The notes: a model not told the origin generated them from the sequence alone. 64,000 nt of DNA from Eutrigla gurnardus (GCA_963514095.1 OY741281.1:14040882-14104881); one strand, 5' to 3'; shown: positions 45,758 to 57,840, counted from the stretch's first letter. Program-made: numbers and translations.

Positions 45758-47025
45758 CTCATATGTAAAGATTGCTTCTTCATAAAGTGAACATTCTTTG
45801 ATAGTTTGTTTGATCTCTTATGTTTCTATGTGTGGTGTCACATTTCCAAGCACTTTATTGTAACTGCTCATTTGATCACATCCATTTTGCTGCAGTCATG
45901 CTGCCCTCTGGTGACGCAAACTGTGAAATGCTGCCGTATATTAAACCCAGCACTCTCTCGTTGTGATGATAGATTTGATTGATATTTTTACCTTCCTAAA
46001 GCTTTTTGGTCTCTTAGAGAAATCTGTTAAAGTCACATTTTTTGTTGTTTTGTCCCATGAACATTATTGAAGTGGCCCCTACTGAAGAGAAGAAGCTAGT
46101 GTCGGTTAAAGTTTGTTACCTCACAATGAGCCGTATATGTCTATGTAGAGAACACGTACTCTTCACCATGTCCACCATGGTTTTACGTTACCTGATGGCA
46201 ACTGTAAATGGTAAATAAAAATGTAGTTCTGTAGTTCTCTGACACGCTTGGAAAGGGAGGGGTGTTCCGTTGCATGCAGTTTGCAACCTCTACATTAGAT
46301 GGCACTAAAAGCTCCTTTAATTTGCTCTGTTAAGCAGCGATTCTTTCCTTTTGTTCACGTCAGGCCATGCTGATTAATAATATCCTGTAAATGTGTGAGC
46401 TCGAGAGGCCGTACACTCGGACAGTGTACGATAAGCCCCAGCATGCAGGAGAGCTTTTAGGGTGATAAAAGCTGTTTGCAGACACACTGGTCAGACTGCT
46501 AAAGGGCTCCAGGCAATAATGAGCCATGGGCCCCTGTGTCCTGTCTTGTGTTTCGAGTCACTATTAACCTTTTTCAATATTTAACCCCAATCTTTGCCCA
46601 TAATCTTAACTAAGTCCTTGAATCCTTAAACACTAACCACCTAATACATTCATATAAGTATAAGCACCGTTTAAGATTTATTTGAGTGCTTGTCTGGGAA
46701 GGCAGGCAAGAATGTGGATTATTTGTGTTTTTCCCCCTTACTGCCCGGTTTAGTAGCAGCACTCTTTGCTGGGGTCAGCCCGTAGCAATCATGATAACAG
46801 TGAAATGCTGGCTGTGTGCAGGTTGCTGCATGTTAAAATGGAATGCTGCCAGGTGTGCCCCATGGGGCTGATCGCGCTGGCTGACAACTTGCTCTATGCT
46901 GTGTCTTTGCACATATCACAACTGTTTAGATCTCATTTACATTGAAGCAGCAGGAGGAAGAGGCAGGGCTCCTTTCAAGCCAGTCACACAGCTCGCCTCT
47001 TCACAGCAGCTGAATCCATTCCACT
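45758..47025. other. Spacer between gjd4 and the P450, with a repeat fragment
   Basis: About 46110-46322 matches, in my memory, the right part of a very common teleost inverted-repeat element: AATGAGCCGTATATGTCTA, then ACGCTTGGAAAGGGAGGGGT, ending in CTCCTTTAA. The P450 promoter should lie in the last few hundred bases, but no clear TATA box stands out. Confidence 0.5.
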
Positions 47026-50000
47026 ATGTTTATTTCTCTCATCCTACTATGGATCTGCAGTTTCCTCTTAATTCTCTGCCTCAAATGTCAGAGACCCAAA
47101 AACTTTCCTCCAGGGCCTCCTCCGTTACCGATCCTGGGGAACCTGCTGAACCTCAGCCTGGACAACCCCATTAAGGACTTTGAGAGGGTATGTTGCTTAT
47201 CGTAGTTATTCTGCTGATCCTCATCCACACATTCATACCTTGAAGACGTGCAGACACGGAGTACGAAGTGTGTAAGCAGCTCTGTGGCTGACTAAAATGC
47301 TAGTTACTAATCCGGCTAAGATTGTTTTCACAGACAAACACACGTGTGAAAGCACCGTTGGATATGTGGTTTATTTTTAGTAAATCTTCCTCGATGTTTT
47401 CATGTGACTGTTTATTGAACTAAATCTGGCCGTTCGCTGTTGAATAGTGAAATAGATTAGCCATGTGAATACACTTAGTAGCACTCATATCCATGGGTGT
47501 AATTTAAAAGCATCTCTATTGCACTTCCCTAGCTGAGGAAGCGCTACGGAAACGTCTACAGTCTCTTCATTGGACACAAACCAGCTGTAGTCCTCAATGG
47601 GGTGGAGGCCATGAAGGAGGCCATGGTGACCAAAGGTGCTGATTTTGCTGGGCGACCCCAAGACATTTTTGTCCGTGACCTCACTAAGAACGGTAGGACA
47701 GAGTATGTTTAATATCACTTACAGAGGATTATGCTTTTCTGCTTCTTCCCTTCACTTTAGTGTATTATATCTATGTATTGTAGTTTATTTTGTTCATGTA
47801 AAAAGTATCAAAAGGGAGTTACTCTCCTGCCCAGAAACTCTGCTCCTGAAGTAATTCAAACGTAAATTGGTGATGTCATCAAGTAAGGAATTAGCATAAT
47901 ATCTCCCCAACAGGTAGTTTGTCCCGCCCACAAACAAAGCTAGTGAGAGTGGAGCTGAGCGAGTCTTCACGTTGAGGAGAGGCTGTTTTCTGTTGTGTCG
48001 ACGTAAATTATAACCAATTATATTCCAAAGGAAGAACAAGTGATTCCTCAACAGCACAACTCTAATCTGGTTATGGTTACAGGCGGGACATTTCTGACGT
48101 ACTAAGACAACGAGTGGGCTAACTGACCAATCACAGCAGACGGGAGGGCTTTTTGAGGAGGAGGGAGGGGCAGGAGGTCATACAGAGTGTTTCAGAGTTC
48201 AAGAGCTGCAGCTGCACAGGATGGGAAAAATAAATAGTGTTTTGAGATTTAAAGCATGTTAACATGTTCTAGTAGGAACCTGAAATAAAAGTATGCACGC
48301 GAAAAGGAGCAGAGTAAGTCTTATAAGTGAGACAATGTAGCCTGTTTGCTTTAGACGGATACTGTTGTGTAACCCGACTTGGCTGTTTTTTACTCCATAT
48401 GAGCATTTAGCATCTTGTGATTGAAATTTGAGGCTGCTGTTCAGCAAAAGACAAAAAGACATGAAAATACTCTTCCAAAGCATCGTGTGTCCCTATCCCC
48501 CACGCAAAACAGGAATGATTCTGGCAGACTACGGCCCCAGTTGGAAGGAGCATCGTCGCTTCGCTCTGATGACCTTGAGGAATTTCGGTCTGGGGAAGCA
48601 GTCCATGGAGCAGAGGATTCTAGGGGAGATACAATACACTGTGGAAACGCTGGAAAGGAGCATTGGTATGTGTGGGTGCACTCCATGTGACCTTTTATAC
48701 GGTGTCAGCATGAAGTGACCCTGCTGTGTTGTCATCGTTAACGTCTGTCACAGGCACGACGATGAGTCCTCAACTCATGTTTCATAACGCGGCGTCCAAC
48801 ATCATCTGCAAGGTTCTGTTTGGTACGCGGTGCGACTACGAGGACGACTTCATTAAAGTGGTTGTTGGGTGCTTTAAAGAAAACTCCAAGATAGCGAATG
48901 GACCCTGGGCTATGGTGAGTCACATAACTTCAGCTCAGAAATCTCTCAGAAAAGATCTAAATGAGGTAACTCTGATACTTTCTTGCAGTGTAAAAAACGT
49001 TTAAAAAGCCAAACAAATGGACGTCTATGACAGAACTGTACAAAAACACAAAACTGTAAAGATTATCCAGCTTCTGAATAGTTATATTTGTCTGTAGTGA
49101 ATGTTCAAATATTAAACACTTTCCTTTGCAGTGTTAAACTGAATGCACCTTCACAATCTTTCCTTCCAGCTGTATGACTTTTTCCCCATGATCCGTAACC
49201 TGCCACTGCCCTTCAGAAAGGGTTTTAGGAACATTGAGGTGGGCACATATTTATTATTCCCTCTATTTATTTTCACAATCCTATCTACACTGTCTTTTTT
49301 TGGGGGAGTCACCAAAGTCTTCTTTCTCATTTCTCAGACCTGTAAGAAACTCATAACTCGTCGGATCACCGAGCACAAAGACACCAGGGTCTCTGGTCAA
49401 CCACGAGACTTTCTTGACTGCTACCTGGAGGAACTGGATAAGGTGTGTGTCACGTCACAATAAATTATATTTATAAAATGTAATTTTAAACAAGAGCTCC
49501 AGAAACATTCTTCTTCTTCTCCTTCCAGAGAGGCGATAATGGCTCGTCATTCTGTGAGGATTGCCTCGTGATGTTTGTTCTGGATCTTCACTTTGCTGGG
49601 ACTGACACCACGTCCAACACCCTGCTCACCGGCTTCCTCTACCTCCTCACCTACCCACATATACAAGGTCCGTACGGACACTGGGCTTTCAGTCATTTAG
49701 TCAGTCAGTCAGTCAGTCAGTCTATCTGTGATATTTTTAAAATGTGGTGTATTGTTCTGTGTTTTTATTTATCCTCCATTGCCTCCATCAGAGCGATGTC
49801 AGCAGGAAATAGACCAAGTGTTGGAAAAGAAGGATCATGCCAGTTATGAGGACAGACACAACATGCCTTACATGCAGGTACATTGCCACACACCTGTATA
49901 GTCTTGTTTTGCTATGTAATTTGCAGACACATGTCTGAGTAGCATGTTTGGCAGTGTACTAGACAAGCGTATGTGTTTTGCGATATTTCTCCTCCAGGCT

Positions 50001-50949
50001 GTGATCCATGAAGTCCAAAGGTTGGCCAACACTGTCCCACTCAGCGTCTACCACTGTACAACAAGTGACACCAGGCTCATGGGATATTTCTTACCTCGGG
50101 TAGGACTGATGAGGGTTTCCTGGCGATGCCTTTTGATTGCTGATATGTAGTCGCAAACAAAACTGAAAGCAAAGTGATTTTAAATGGCTGATCAACGTGA
50201 GGATTTGCTGCTTTTCTGTGTTTCATGTCATTGTAAACAGAATATTTGAGGGTTTTTGACTGCTTGTTTGACATAAAGAGATATTTGAAGACGCCACCTT
50301 TTGGTTCTAGGAAATTCTGATGGTTATTTTATACTGTTTTTGTCATCAAGGCGTTTAAAAGAATGGAATATAAAAGAGAATATGAAAACAAATAATTCAA
50401 GAAAAGAAGAAAATAAAATGAGAAAAATGTAAGGATCTAGTAGAAATTGATCACGTTCACAACAGAAATGGATTGTCTCTGTTTGTAAAGAATCCCACAT
50501 ATCACTAACTTGTCTATAAAGGAAGGGCATTAAAAATATTTTCTCCTCAGGGAACACTGATCATCCAAAACCTGAGCTCGGTGCTGAACGAGGAGGAACA
50601 GTGGAAGTTCCCTCATGAATTCAACCCTGAAAACTTCCTGAATGACCAGGGAGAGTTTGTTAAGCCAGAGGCCTTCATGCCCTTCTCTGCAGGTAAGACA
50701 GACCACCTGTCATCTTCTACTGTAAGACATGTACGCGGCTCACTGACTGGAAACGTCTCAGGTCCTCGTGTGTGTCTCGGAGAGGGTCTGGCCCGCATGG
50801 AGCTCTTCCTCATCATGGTGACTCTGCTGAGGAAGTTCAAGTTCATCTGGCCTGAGGATGCAGGACAGCCGGACTACACCCCTGTCTTCGGGATCACTAT
50901 GTCTCCTCAACCTTACAGCATGAGGGTCCAGCTCAGGGCCACAGAGTAG
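47026..50949 (+). CDS. Cytochrome P450 family 2 member, eleven coding exons, 488 residues
   Basis: Exons: 47026-47187, 47533-47692, 48513-48665, 48754-48914, 49170-49238, 49338-49442, 49529-49667, 49792-49877, 49998-50099, 50551-50692, 50762-50949. The start has A at -3 and an in-frame TGA four codons upstream. In order: a hydrophobic ER anchor (residues 1-19), the FPPGPPPLPILG hinge (27-38), C-helix WKEHR (118-122), I-helix AGTDTT (293-298), K-helix EVQR (350-353), and haem loop FSAGPRVCLG with Cys431. All catalytic hallmarks are intact, so an active ER monooxygenase using NADPH-P450 reductase is expected. Summed exon sizes follow the nine-exon CYP2 pattern, but canonical exons 5 and 7 are each split. 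Substrate and subfamily cannot be told by eye; fish CYP2 subfamilies such as 2J-, 2N-, 2X- or 2Y-like are all possible. Confidence 0.93.
47845..48310. mobile_element. Inverted-repeat element fragment in P450 intron 2
   Basis: The complement strand carries TTCAGGTTCCTACTAGAACA followed by TGTTAACATGCTTTAAATC, matching the left part of the element at 21-1080 (TTCAGGTTTATACTTCAAGC, then ACATGCTTTAA). It also shares GCGGGACA motifs. It lies wholly in the intron and leaves splicing intact. Confidence 0.5.
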
Positions 50950-50977
50950 AAAACCACCAGTCACACAGAAGAAGATG

Positions 50978-51022
<45 letters not shown>

Positions 51023-51480
51023 CAATATATTGTCAATTTGCAGCTGTGAGAGGATATCTAGTTAATGGCTCCCTCATGTGGACATAATTTGCTATTGCGT
51101 TTAATAAAGTTTTATTTCTGGAGTTTTACAAGAGGCGAAGGGAACAGGCAGCTAAATGTGAAGGGATGTATACAGTATGGGGTTATACTGAAGATGAAAT
51201 GTATATTTTAAATCAATGTTGATATCTCGGCTGAACATCATTAAACCATTCAGAGAGTTTGATGCACAGTTCAGGCCTGTGACCATTACATGCTACCACT
51301 TTACAGCCTAGTCATAAATGTGTGTCCTCAATCACCATATTACTATTATTATTATGTGACTTTCAGCATATTTTTAATATGATGTGTTTAAAATGTAAAA
51401 ATGCAGTATTGTTGTTCTGAAATTTTACCTCCTGACACTACAAAGAACTACTGTTTTCAATAAATATTTAAAATGCAAAA
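50950..51480 (+). other. 3' UTR of the P450, with (TA)n run
   Basis: AATAAA at 51103-51108 and 51459-51464 are candidate polyadenylation signals. A (TA)n run of about 40 bp lies at 50980-51019, 30 bases after the stop. Confidence 0.5.
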
Positions 51481-54400
51481 AGGTTATGTGCGAGTTAAAG
51501 TTTGTACATAGAAGTAGGATTCCCCCTTTTTAAAAATCCCTGTCGCTTACCGTCTGATAGTTCTGCTGCTTTCTATTTATTATCAGAACCGTGACATCAC
51601 ACCCACTTTTGATGATGAATGCGGGCACGTTTGTTGGTTTAAGATCCCCCTCCCTAATGTACGTACCCGGAGTGAATCTGGCAAAACACTCGGCGCTTCA
51701 GATGAAAGACGTGTTCCTTTTGTGTACATGTCAGTCAGTCACTGAAGGACTGAGGGAACACAGTGTTCTGCCGCCGTGTGTGTGTGTGTGTGTGTGTGTG
51801 TGGCGGTGGGGGGTCCTTGGTTTGGAAGAGGCAGCAGGGGTGCACTGTAAGGACTACTAAACCACAGCGGCATTGTTGCCGTGCCAACGGGGAGCCGGCC
51901 ACTTATGCCATAGTGCTGAAGTGAAGCCGTTTATTGCTTAAAAAACGCCATCACAGACATTCACTCTTGAACCAAAAGCCTCGATGACGTCCACGTCCCT
52001 TAGAAACTATAATAACCACGAGGCCCGAGCGCCGAACCCCTTTATTTTCCAACATCTGCCGTCTCAAATGGCCAGCTGGGAATATAATGTGCCTGAGCCC
52101 GAAGGTCAGGAGCTTCGACGTGAAACTGAACGGGTCACAGAAAGCCGAGGTCACTCATTCTGCTTGATGCATGGAAGAATACACTCATGGAAACTTTGGT
52201 GCTATTGTTCCTCTTCCACTGATGTCATCTGGAAAATGCAGAGCAATGATAGCAACTGGCATTTTCATGAAACCCAATGTAATCTCTCGTGTCGGCGCTT
52301 TGAAGAGTCCTAATGCAGATTACACGATGCAGCCCACAGCTGCACCGTCTCCTTGTGCATAAAAAAACAACCTTCTCCCAGATGTATCATGAAGATCAAT
52401 ACTATTAAAAGGCATGACCTGCCTATCATCCCTCTACCCTCCTCTGTGTCTGCCTCCCATCAAACGCTGCCTTTAATATTTGATGGGCAACCATCAGAAC
52501 GCTCCTCCTGACCCCCACAAATGAGGCGTTAACATCTGTATACGGCGAGCGATGGGGAAAGAAGACAATTCAATCAGCTGAGTGGAAGATGGCCTCCCGG
52601 ATTCATGCACAGCGCTGGTGGATTTATTTGGTGGAGGGTTTGTTTGTCACGGTCACATCTCTGCACCAGCGCAGCCCCACCTACATATGTTTGTAATGGG
52701 CCACAGCAGTGGTGGACAAGCCCTGACAAATTCAGATAAGTGGCATGTCCACAAAGCACTTCCCAGTAAAAATAAACCAGTTAATGCCCAGCCGTCCCGG
52801 AGGCCTCGGACTGTGCGAAGGTCCCTTTAATGGCACTCTCATCCTTTCTCCTGTTAACTGCTCTGACTCGGCTCCGTGAGGAAACAGGCTGTTACTTGTT
52901 AATTACAATGTGTGGGTATAACGGTGGAGCCAGGGTTGGCTGCTTTAGGGGCCTGGACTTTGGTTTGTGGAGCCAGGTAGTTGGATTGGGGGATGATGGG
53001 TCGAGGTCACGTGTTTAGCTATTATACATTTTTAAAACGTCTAATAAATGGTCTGAAGGGTGAGTCCTAAACTTTGACCTTTGTGTCTTAATATTCTCAT
53101 TAAAAGAAGGTCGCTTTGAGAAGCTTTTAGTGAAGTGGGATGTAATATTTCTATTACTGGTATGATGATGATATAAATGATACATTTCATACATTTGGGA
53201 CTTTAAGTGATACTCATTTACAGAGGCCTTATACTATTTTTTTATGTGAATGACGAACAGTTAAAAAATCCTAAATTATTCGATTTCTTTATCGTAAAAC
53301 AACAAATAACAGCAGCGCTTTCTCAATGCGGAGACATTGAAATGTCTTGGGTGTGAATATTTGGCACTTTGTGCTCTATTTCTGCTTGAAAAATGGCTGA
53401 AACGATTAATCGATTGCAGATGAATCGACAGTTGAACAGTTGAATCGACCCATGTCAGATCTAAAATGACGTGTTTCCATATGTGACATGTTTGTAGCTT
53501 AAAAACTCATTAGAACTGTTGCATTTCACAGCTCAACCTCTGTCCCACCTCAGTATGTTTAATGGGAACTTTATGAAGTAGCTCTCTTTAAGACAAACAA
53601 ATAAGGAAGCCTGTGGAAGGTGTGCAGTTTTGCTTCTGCCACTAGGTGGGGCTGCACATTAATGCCACCACCGAGAGGCTGCCAGTGAGAGCTGGAGCTG
53701 CACACACTCACTGAGGTTTTTGAGGTAAACACCAGAAGAACAAGCTGCAACAGAGAAAGCAAAATGTACCAGAAACGTATACGCTTGATCTTCACCAAAC
53801 AGAGAGCGGTGCAATGTTTGCATTTCACTTAAAATGAAGATTTAAACTCCCAAACTGGATCTTGACTAACTTTTTTCTTTCCACACTCTGACGACCCTGA
53901 AGTTTCTGATGAGCTACATGGAAGCAAAAGAAGCCGCTCTTTTGATCTTAAGAGGAGTAAATCTTTGTTATGACTTCCATCTTTCCTGCCCGGTGTCTTC
54001 GCTGAAAGCAGCGGTGCAGGATTTATGTGGCTGATTTACTCTCCCAACAAACAGTCAAAAGGAGCTTTTTGGGGGTTCGCATCTACATTCTGAGCGTAAA
54101 GGAATAAAGCAGGAACAAAGCAGTCACTACAAAGGCCGCCGCCAACACTGACCTGCAAATCAAAGGCATTTCTACGCTGGGTTACAGTGTATCATCTTAT
54201 GCCAGCACATTGGCTTAATTGGGACCAAACCAGATACATTTGTCGCGAAAAAACGCCTCGATTAGGGGGCCCTAAGATGTGAGATCATGTGAACAGACCA
54301 CCTGTGGGGCTTTCATTGCTATTTCAATATCATTCATGTCAAGGCCCCTGCACTCGCTGACACAGCTTGAGCCGAGGGGAGAAGATGTTTCAATTCAGGC

Positions 54401-54984
54401 TCTGGTGGGGGAAAAAAAAAACACCCAAACACAAGACGCAGGGGCTCTGGCAGGTTTCAGCTCTGACAAACCCAGAAAAAAAAAAGCGAGGGGCTCCAAA
54501 ATGCTCTTTCAATTGTGGGACGTCCATCAAAGCATCCAAATGGGGACGTTTAGGGGGAACCTTGGCACATCAGACAGACACTCCTAATACACACCACCTT
54601 TATTCTCGGCTGTTAAAAAAAGAAAGATCAAAGTTTCTGCAGATGAAAAGGGTCCGTTCCCTGCATTTATACCCCACATTCACCCACTCCCTCTTTTACT
54701 AAATTAAGAAAGCGGGCTTCGGCAGGCATGTGAAGAGGACTTCAACAATTATGGAGATGCTCCAACTCAACCCCTGCCTCTAATTACCGGTCTCTGATGG
54801 TTAAAAGGGCTTCCTTTTTAGCCGGGGACTCTCAAAAGCTGCTATTGCTGCTGCCATCCTCAACACGGTGACCACAAGGAACCACAAAATGTGCCTGCAC
54901 AGGCTCGAAAAGAAAAAAAGATCCTGACAACAACAGAACCAACGGCCTCCTCTGCACGGAGAAAACACTGCAAAAGTTACACAG
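51481..54984. other. Intergenic DNA between the P450 and fzd8 (convergent genes)
   Basis: No supported gene. A GT run lies at about 51776-51802. A worn ATTAATCGATTG-type repeat fragment lies near 53395-53460. Low-repeat blocks at about 52330-52560, 54170-54260 and 54700-54830 look unique and could be conserved regulatory DNA downstream of fzd8, which would need alignment to show. Confidence 0.4.
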
Positions 54985-55589
54985 AAGTTTGAGATTTATC
55001 AAATGTTTTATTGTCAAAATAAAGGTCATATTTGCTTTGTCACAAAAAAGAGACATCTACACTTTGTACAAATTTACAATAGCTTATAAAGTTTTTCTTT
55101 TTATACACAAATGTACATGTTTTTACAGAACTTCTTTTTTTAATATAAATACATTTTTTCTTGAAATTACAAAATGAACGACCCGTAAAATACTTGGGCA
55201 CTATTAAGGCTTAATTTAAACCATCTTTGATGTGATTGAATCATACAATGTTATCTGGCACTGTGTAGATAAAAAAAATGGCAATAACCCCACCGCCCCC
55301 TCCAAAAAAATGCTTTGTGTGAAGCTAGGAACAAACCTGTCTCACTGTCTCCAACAAGGTCGAATGCATATAAACAGGGAGGCTTTAACCTGTGTGAATG
55401 CCGGGCACATTGTTTCAACCAGCTCTCCCCTCAGAGGTGTGGATGTTTGGGAGAATGAGGGAGGAGGGGAGGAGGAGGGGGGGACACCTCAGCAGCAGTT
55501 CATTACTATGCAAATTGCTTAAGACAGGGAGTGATGGGTTATCTCCCAAACAATTAGCAGTCCTCATAAGCTGCTTTTTTTTCTCCCAT
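54985..55589 (-). other. fzd8: 3' UTR of fzd8
   Basis: On the minus strand AATAAA lies at 55012-55007, about 580 nt after the stop codon. This is a typical 3' UTR length for an intronless Frizzled gene. Confidence 0.6.
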
Positions 55590-57335
55590 TCAAACCTGGG
55601 ACAATGGCATCTGCTTGGGGCAAGACACGGAGCTGGCCGTGCCTGACCTCCACGTCAGTCCGGTGCTCACGTCGCTGTACATGGAGCCGCTGGTGCCTTT
55701 ACTGCCCCAGCAGCACCTGGTGCAAAAAGTCCTCCACGAGTCCAAAGTTTTCCCAGACCAGATCCACACCCCCGACGTGATGCCCACCAGAAGGCACATA
55801 AAGTACTTTAACATGAACACGGCGTAGTCCGGACTCCTGCGGTCCCTCTCCAACAGGCAGTTGGAGCAGTTGTGCGTGATCTCCCAACTCTGCCTGTTGT
55901 GCTGCTCGTAAAAGTAGCATGCGACTATGATGGTGGCCGGCACCGTGTAGAGCACCGTGAAGATGCCGATGCGGATCATCAGCTTCTCCAGCTTGTCCGT
56001 TTTGGTGCCCCCTTGCTTGATGACGCTGCGGATCCTGAACAGGGACACAAATCCTGCCAGGAGGAACATAGTGCCTATGAATAAATAAATCACCAAGGGG
56101 GCGAGGACGAAGCCCCGCAGGTTGTCCAGGTTCTGGTTCCCCACGTAGCAGATGCCGGCCACGGAGTCCCCGTCCACGGAGCTCAGCGCCAGCACCGCGA
56201 TGGACTTCATGCTGGGGATGAGCCAGGCGGCCAGGTGGAAGTACTGGGAGTAACTGGCGATCGCCTCGTTGCCCCACTTCATCCCGGCCGCCAGGAACCA
56301 GGTCAGGGACAGGATGACCCACCAGATGGAGCTGGCCATGCCGAAAAAGTAGATGAGGAGGAAGACCACGGTGCAGAGCGCCGGCCCGGTGGTCTCGTAG
56401 TGGATGTGCTCCAGGTCGAACTCCCGGTTGCACGCCACCTTCTCGTGGCCGGCGATCAGCCGGACGATGTAGCCGACGGACACGAACATGTAGCAGGCGG
56501 AGAGGAAGATGATGGGTCTCTCCGGATACTTGAAGCGCTCCATGTCGATGAGGAACGTGGCGACGGTGGCGAAAGTTGACACGAAGCACAACACGGACCA
56601 GAGTCCTATCCAAAAGGCGGTGAACGCTCTCTCGTCGTGCGTAAAGTAGGGGTTGTGGCACGGCATGGCGCAGTTGGGGATCTGACCCGTCTTGACCCGG
56701 TTGTAAAGCGGGTGACGGTCCGTGTTCACCGGCACCATAGGCTCCAAACACTTGCACCCCGGCTCACACGGGGCTGCGGGCGGCTTGTATTTCCCAGGCG
56801 CGCCGGGTCGGCTCGGCTTATTTTTAGGCGGATTGTAACCCTTGGCGGGATGGTTGGTGGGTTTGGAGAGGACCGGGGACACCGTGGTGGAGTCGGTTCT
56901 GTTGTAGTCCATGCACAGGGTGTCCGGGTTGCCTTGCACCGGCAGCAGGTCACACTTCATCCTGTCCGGCCAGGGGAAGCCGTACTGCCTCATGAGGGGC
57001 GCGCAGCCTGCCCGGGCTCTCTCACACACGCTCCGGCACGGCGGGAGAGGTTTTTTATAGTCCTCCAGACAGATCGGCGTGTACATGCTGCACAGGAAGA
57101 ACTTCAAGTCCGGGGAACACTGGATCTCCACCAGGGGCCAGAACTGGTGCACCTCCAGTCCAGCCTCGTCCTGCGTGTCGTGGTTGAACTGGTTGGGCAT
57201 GTAGGTGTAGTTGTAGCCGATCCCCTTGCACAGGGGCACGGCTATCTCCTGGCAGGTGATCTCCTTGGCCGTGGTGCAGCTGGATCGGGGCAGGAGAGCG
57301 AGCGAGAGGAGCAGGTAAATCCCAAACAGGTCCAT
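55590..57335 (-). CDS. fzd8: Frizzled-8 Wnt receptor (fzd8), single exon, 581 residues
   Basis: The protein opens with a signal peptide (residues 1 to about 22). The Wnt-binding cysteine-rich domain follows, with ten cysteines at 28, 36, 73, 82, 89, 100, 104, 111, 128 and 141. A proline/lysine-rich linker then leads to seven membrane segments (roughly 239-262, 275-295, 318-348, 363-385, 407-433, 453-474, 505-527). The Dishevelled-binding KTLDSW is at 529-534, and the tail GTASSVSCPKQMPLSQV closely matches human FZD8. The glycine-rich inserts of human FZD8 are absent, which explains the shorter length. The start at 57335 has G at -3 and +4 and begins the signal peptide. The frame is open to an ATG at 57479, but that would put 48 arginine-rich residues before the signal peptide. 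It binds Wnt at the plasma membrane with LRP5/6. Synteny favours the fish fzd8a copy, unproven. Confidence 0.97.
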   Translation of the reverse strand: MDLFGIYLLLSLALLPRSSCTTAKEITCQEIAVPLCKGIGYNYTYMPNQFNHDTQDEAGLEVHQFWPLVEIQCSPDLKFFLCSMYTPICLEDYKKPLPPCRSVCERARAGCAPLMRQYGFPWPDRMKCDLLPVQGNPDTLCMDYNRTDSTTVSPVLSKPTNHPAKGYNPPKNKPSRPGAPGKYKPPAAPCEPGCKCLEPMVPVNTDRHPLYNRVKTGQIPNCAMPCHNPYFTHDERAFTAFWIGLWSVLCFVSTFATVATFLIDMERFKYPERPIIFLSACYMFVSVGYIVRLIAGHEKVACNREFDLEHIHYETTGPALCTVVFLLIYFFGMASSIWWVILSLTWFLAAGMKWGNEAIASYSQYFHLAAWLIPSMKSIAVLALSSVDGDSVAGICYVGNQNLDNLRGFVLAPLVIYLFIGTMFLLAGFVSLFRIRSVIKQGGTKTDKLEKLMIRIGIFTVLYTVPATIIVACYFYEQHNRQSWEITHNCSNCLLERDRRSPDYAVFMLKYFMCLLVGITSGVWIWSGKTLDSWRTFCTRCCWGSKGTSGSMYSDVSTGLTWRSGTASSVSCPKQMPLSQV

Positions 57336-57840
57336 CCCTCCGGCGCGTCGTGTCCCCCCTCTTCTGCTCTGGTACCACCAGCGACACACAGCCAGTCTGC
57401 TTTTGCCTCTGGTCCGCTTAGATGTTGCGCGGCGAGCCCATCGCGCTCCTCTCGGGGTCTTGCACGGAGTTGCAAGCAATGTGCAAGCCGTGTTTACTTT
57501 CAGCTGAGGAGGAGGAGGAGGAGAGAAAGGAGCCTTCAGGGCGGCGAGCAGTCAAGATGGCTGAGAGGAGAATCCACCTTCTTCTGGAAACTGCTTTCCT
57601 TCTCCTCAGACAGTCTGTGAGGATAAAAACAACAACTGTGCGCTGCTGCTGTCCGATCGCTGCAAACGGGAGAACGTGGGCCTTCGTTGTTTCCCCCAAA
57701 ACACAGCGACTACATTCAGTCGGCTCGTCCCACCTTAGTCCCGGTTCCCATACAAATCAACGGCTCGGAGACGAAGAGGTGCCAATATATATGGGAGTCG
57801 GGCAGACCACACCCCCTTTGCCCGCTCCTCCAATCACACA
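57336..57840 (-). promoter_or_regulatory. fzd8: 5' UTR and candidate promoter of fzd8
   Basis: Going upstream on the minus strand there is a GC-rich leader, a TATA-like ATATATAT at 57792-57785, and an inverted CCAAT box (CCAAT on the plus strand, 57830-57834) about 40 bp further out. This spacing is typical of a core promoter and would start transcription near 57755. A (GAG)n run lies near 57508-57524. Confidence 0.35.

Noticed and set aside
50581..50949. A continuous 122-codon frame through the last P450 intron
   Set aside because: The continuous reading puts 23 foreign residues into the haem loop. Splicing at 50693-50761 restores FSAGPRVCLG exactly.
56637..57620. A 327-codon open frame on the plus strand antisense to fzd8
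   Set aside because: It is the shadow of GC-rich fzd8 codons. It has no recognisable domain, while the minus strand encodes a complete Frizzled.
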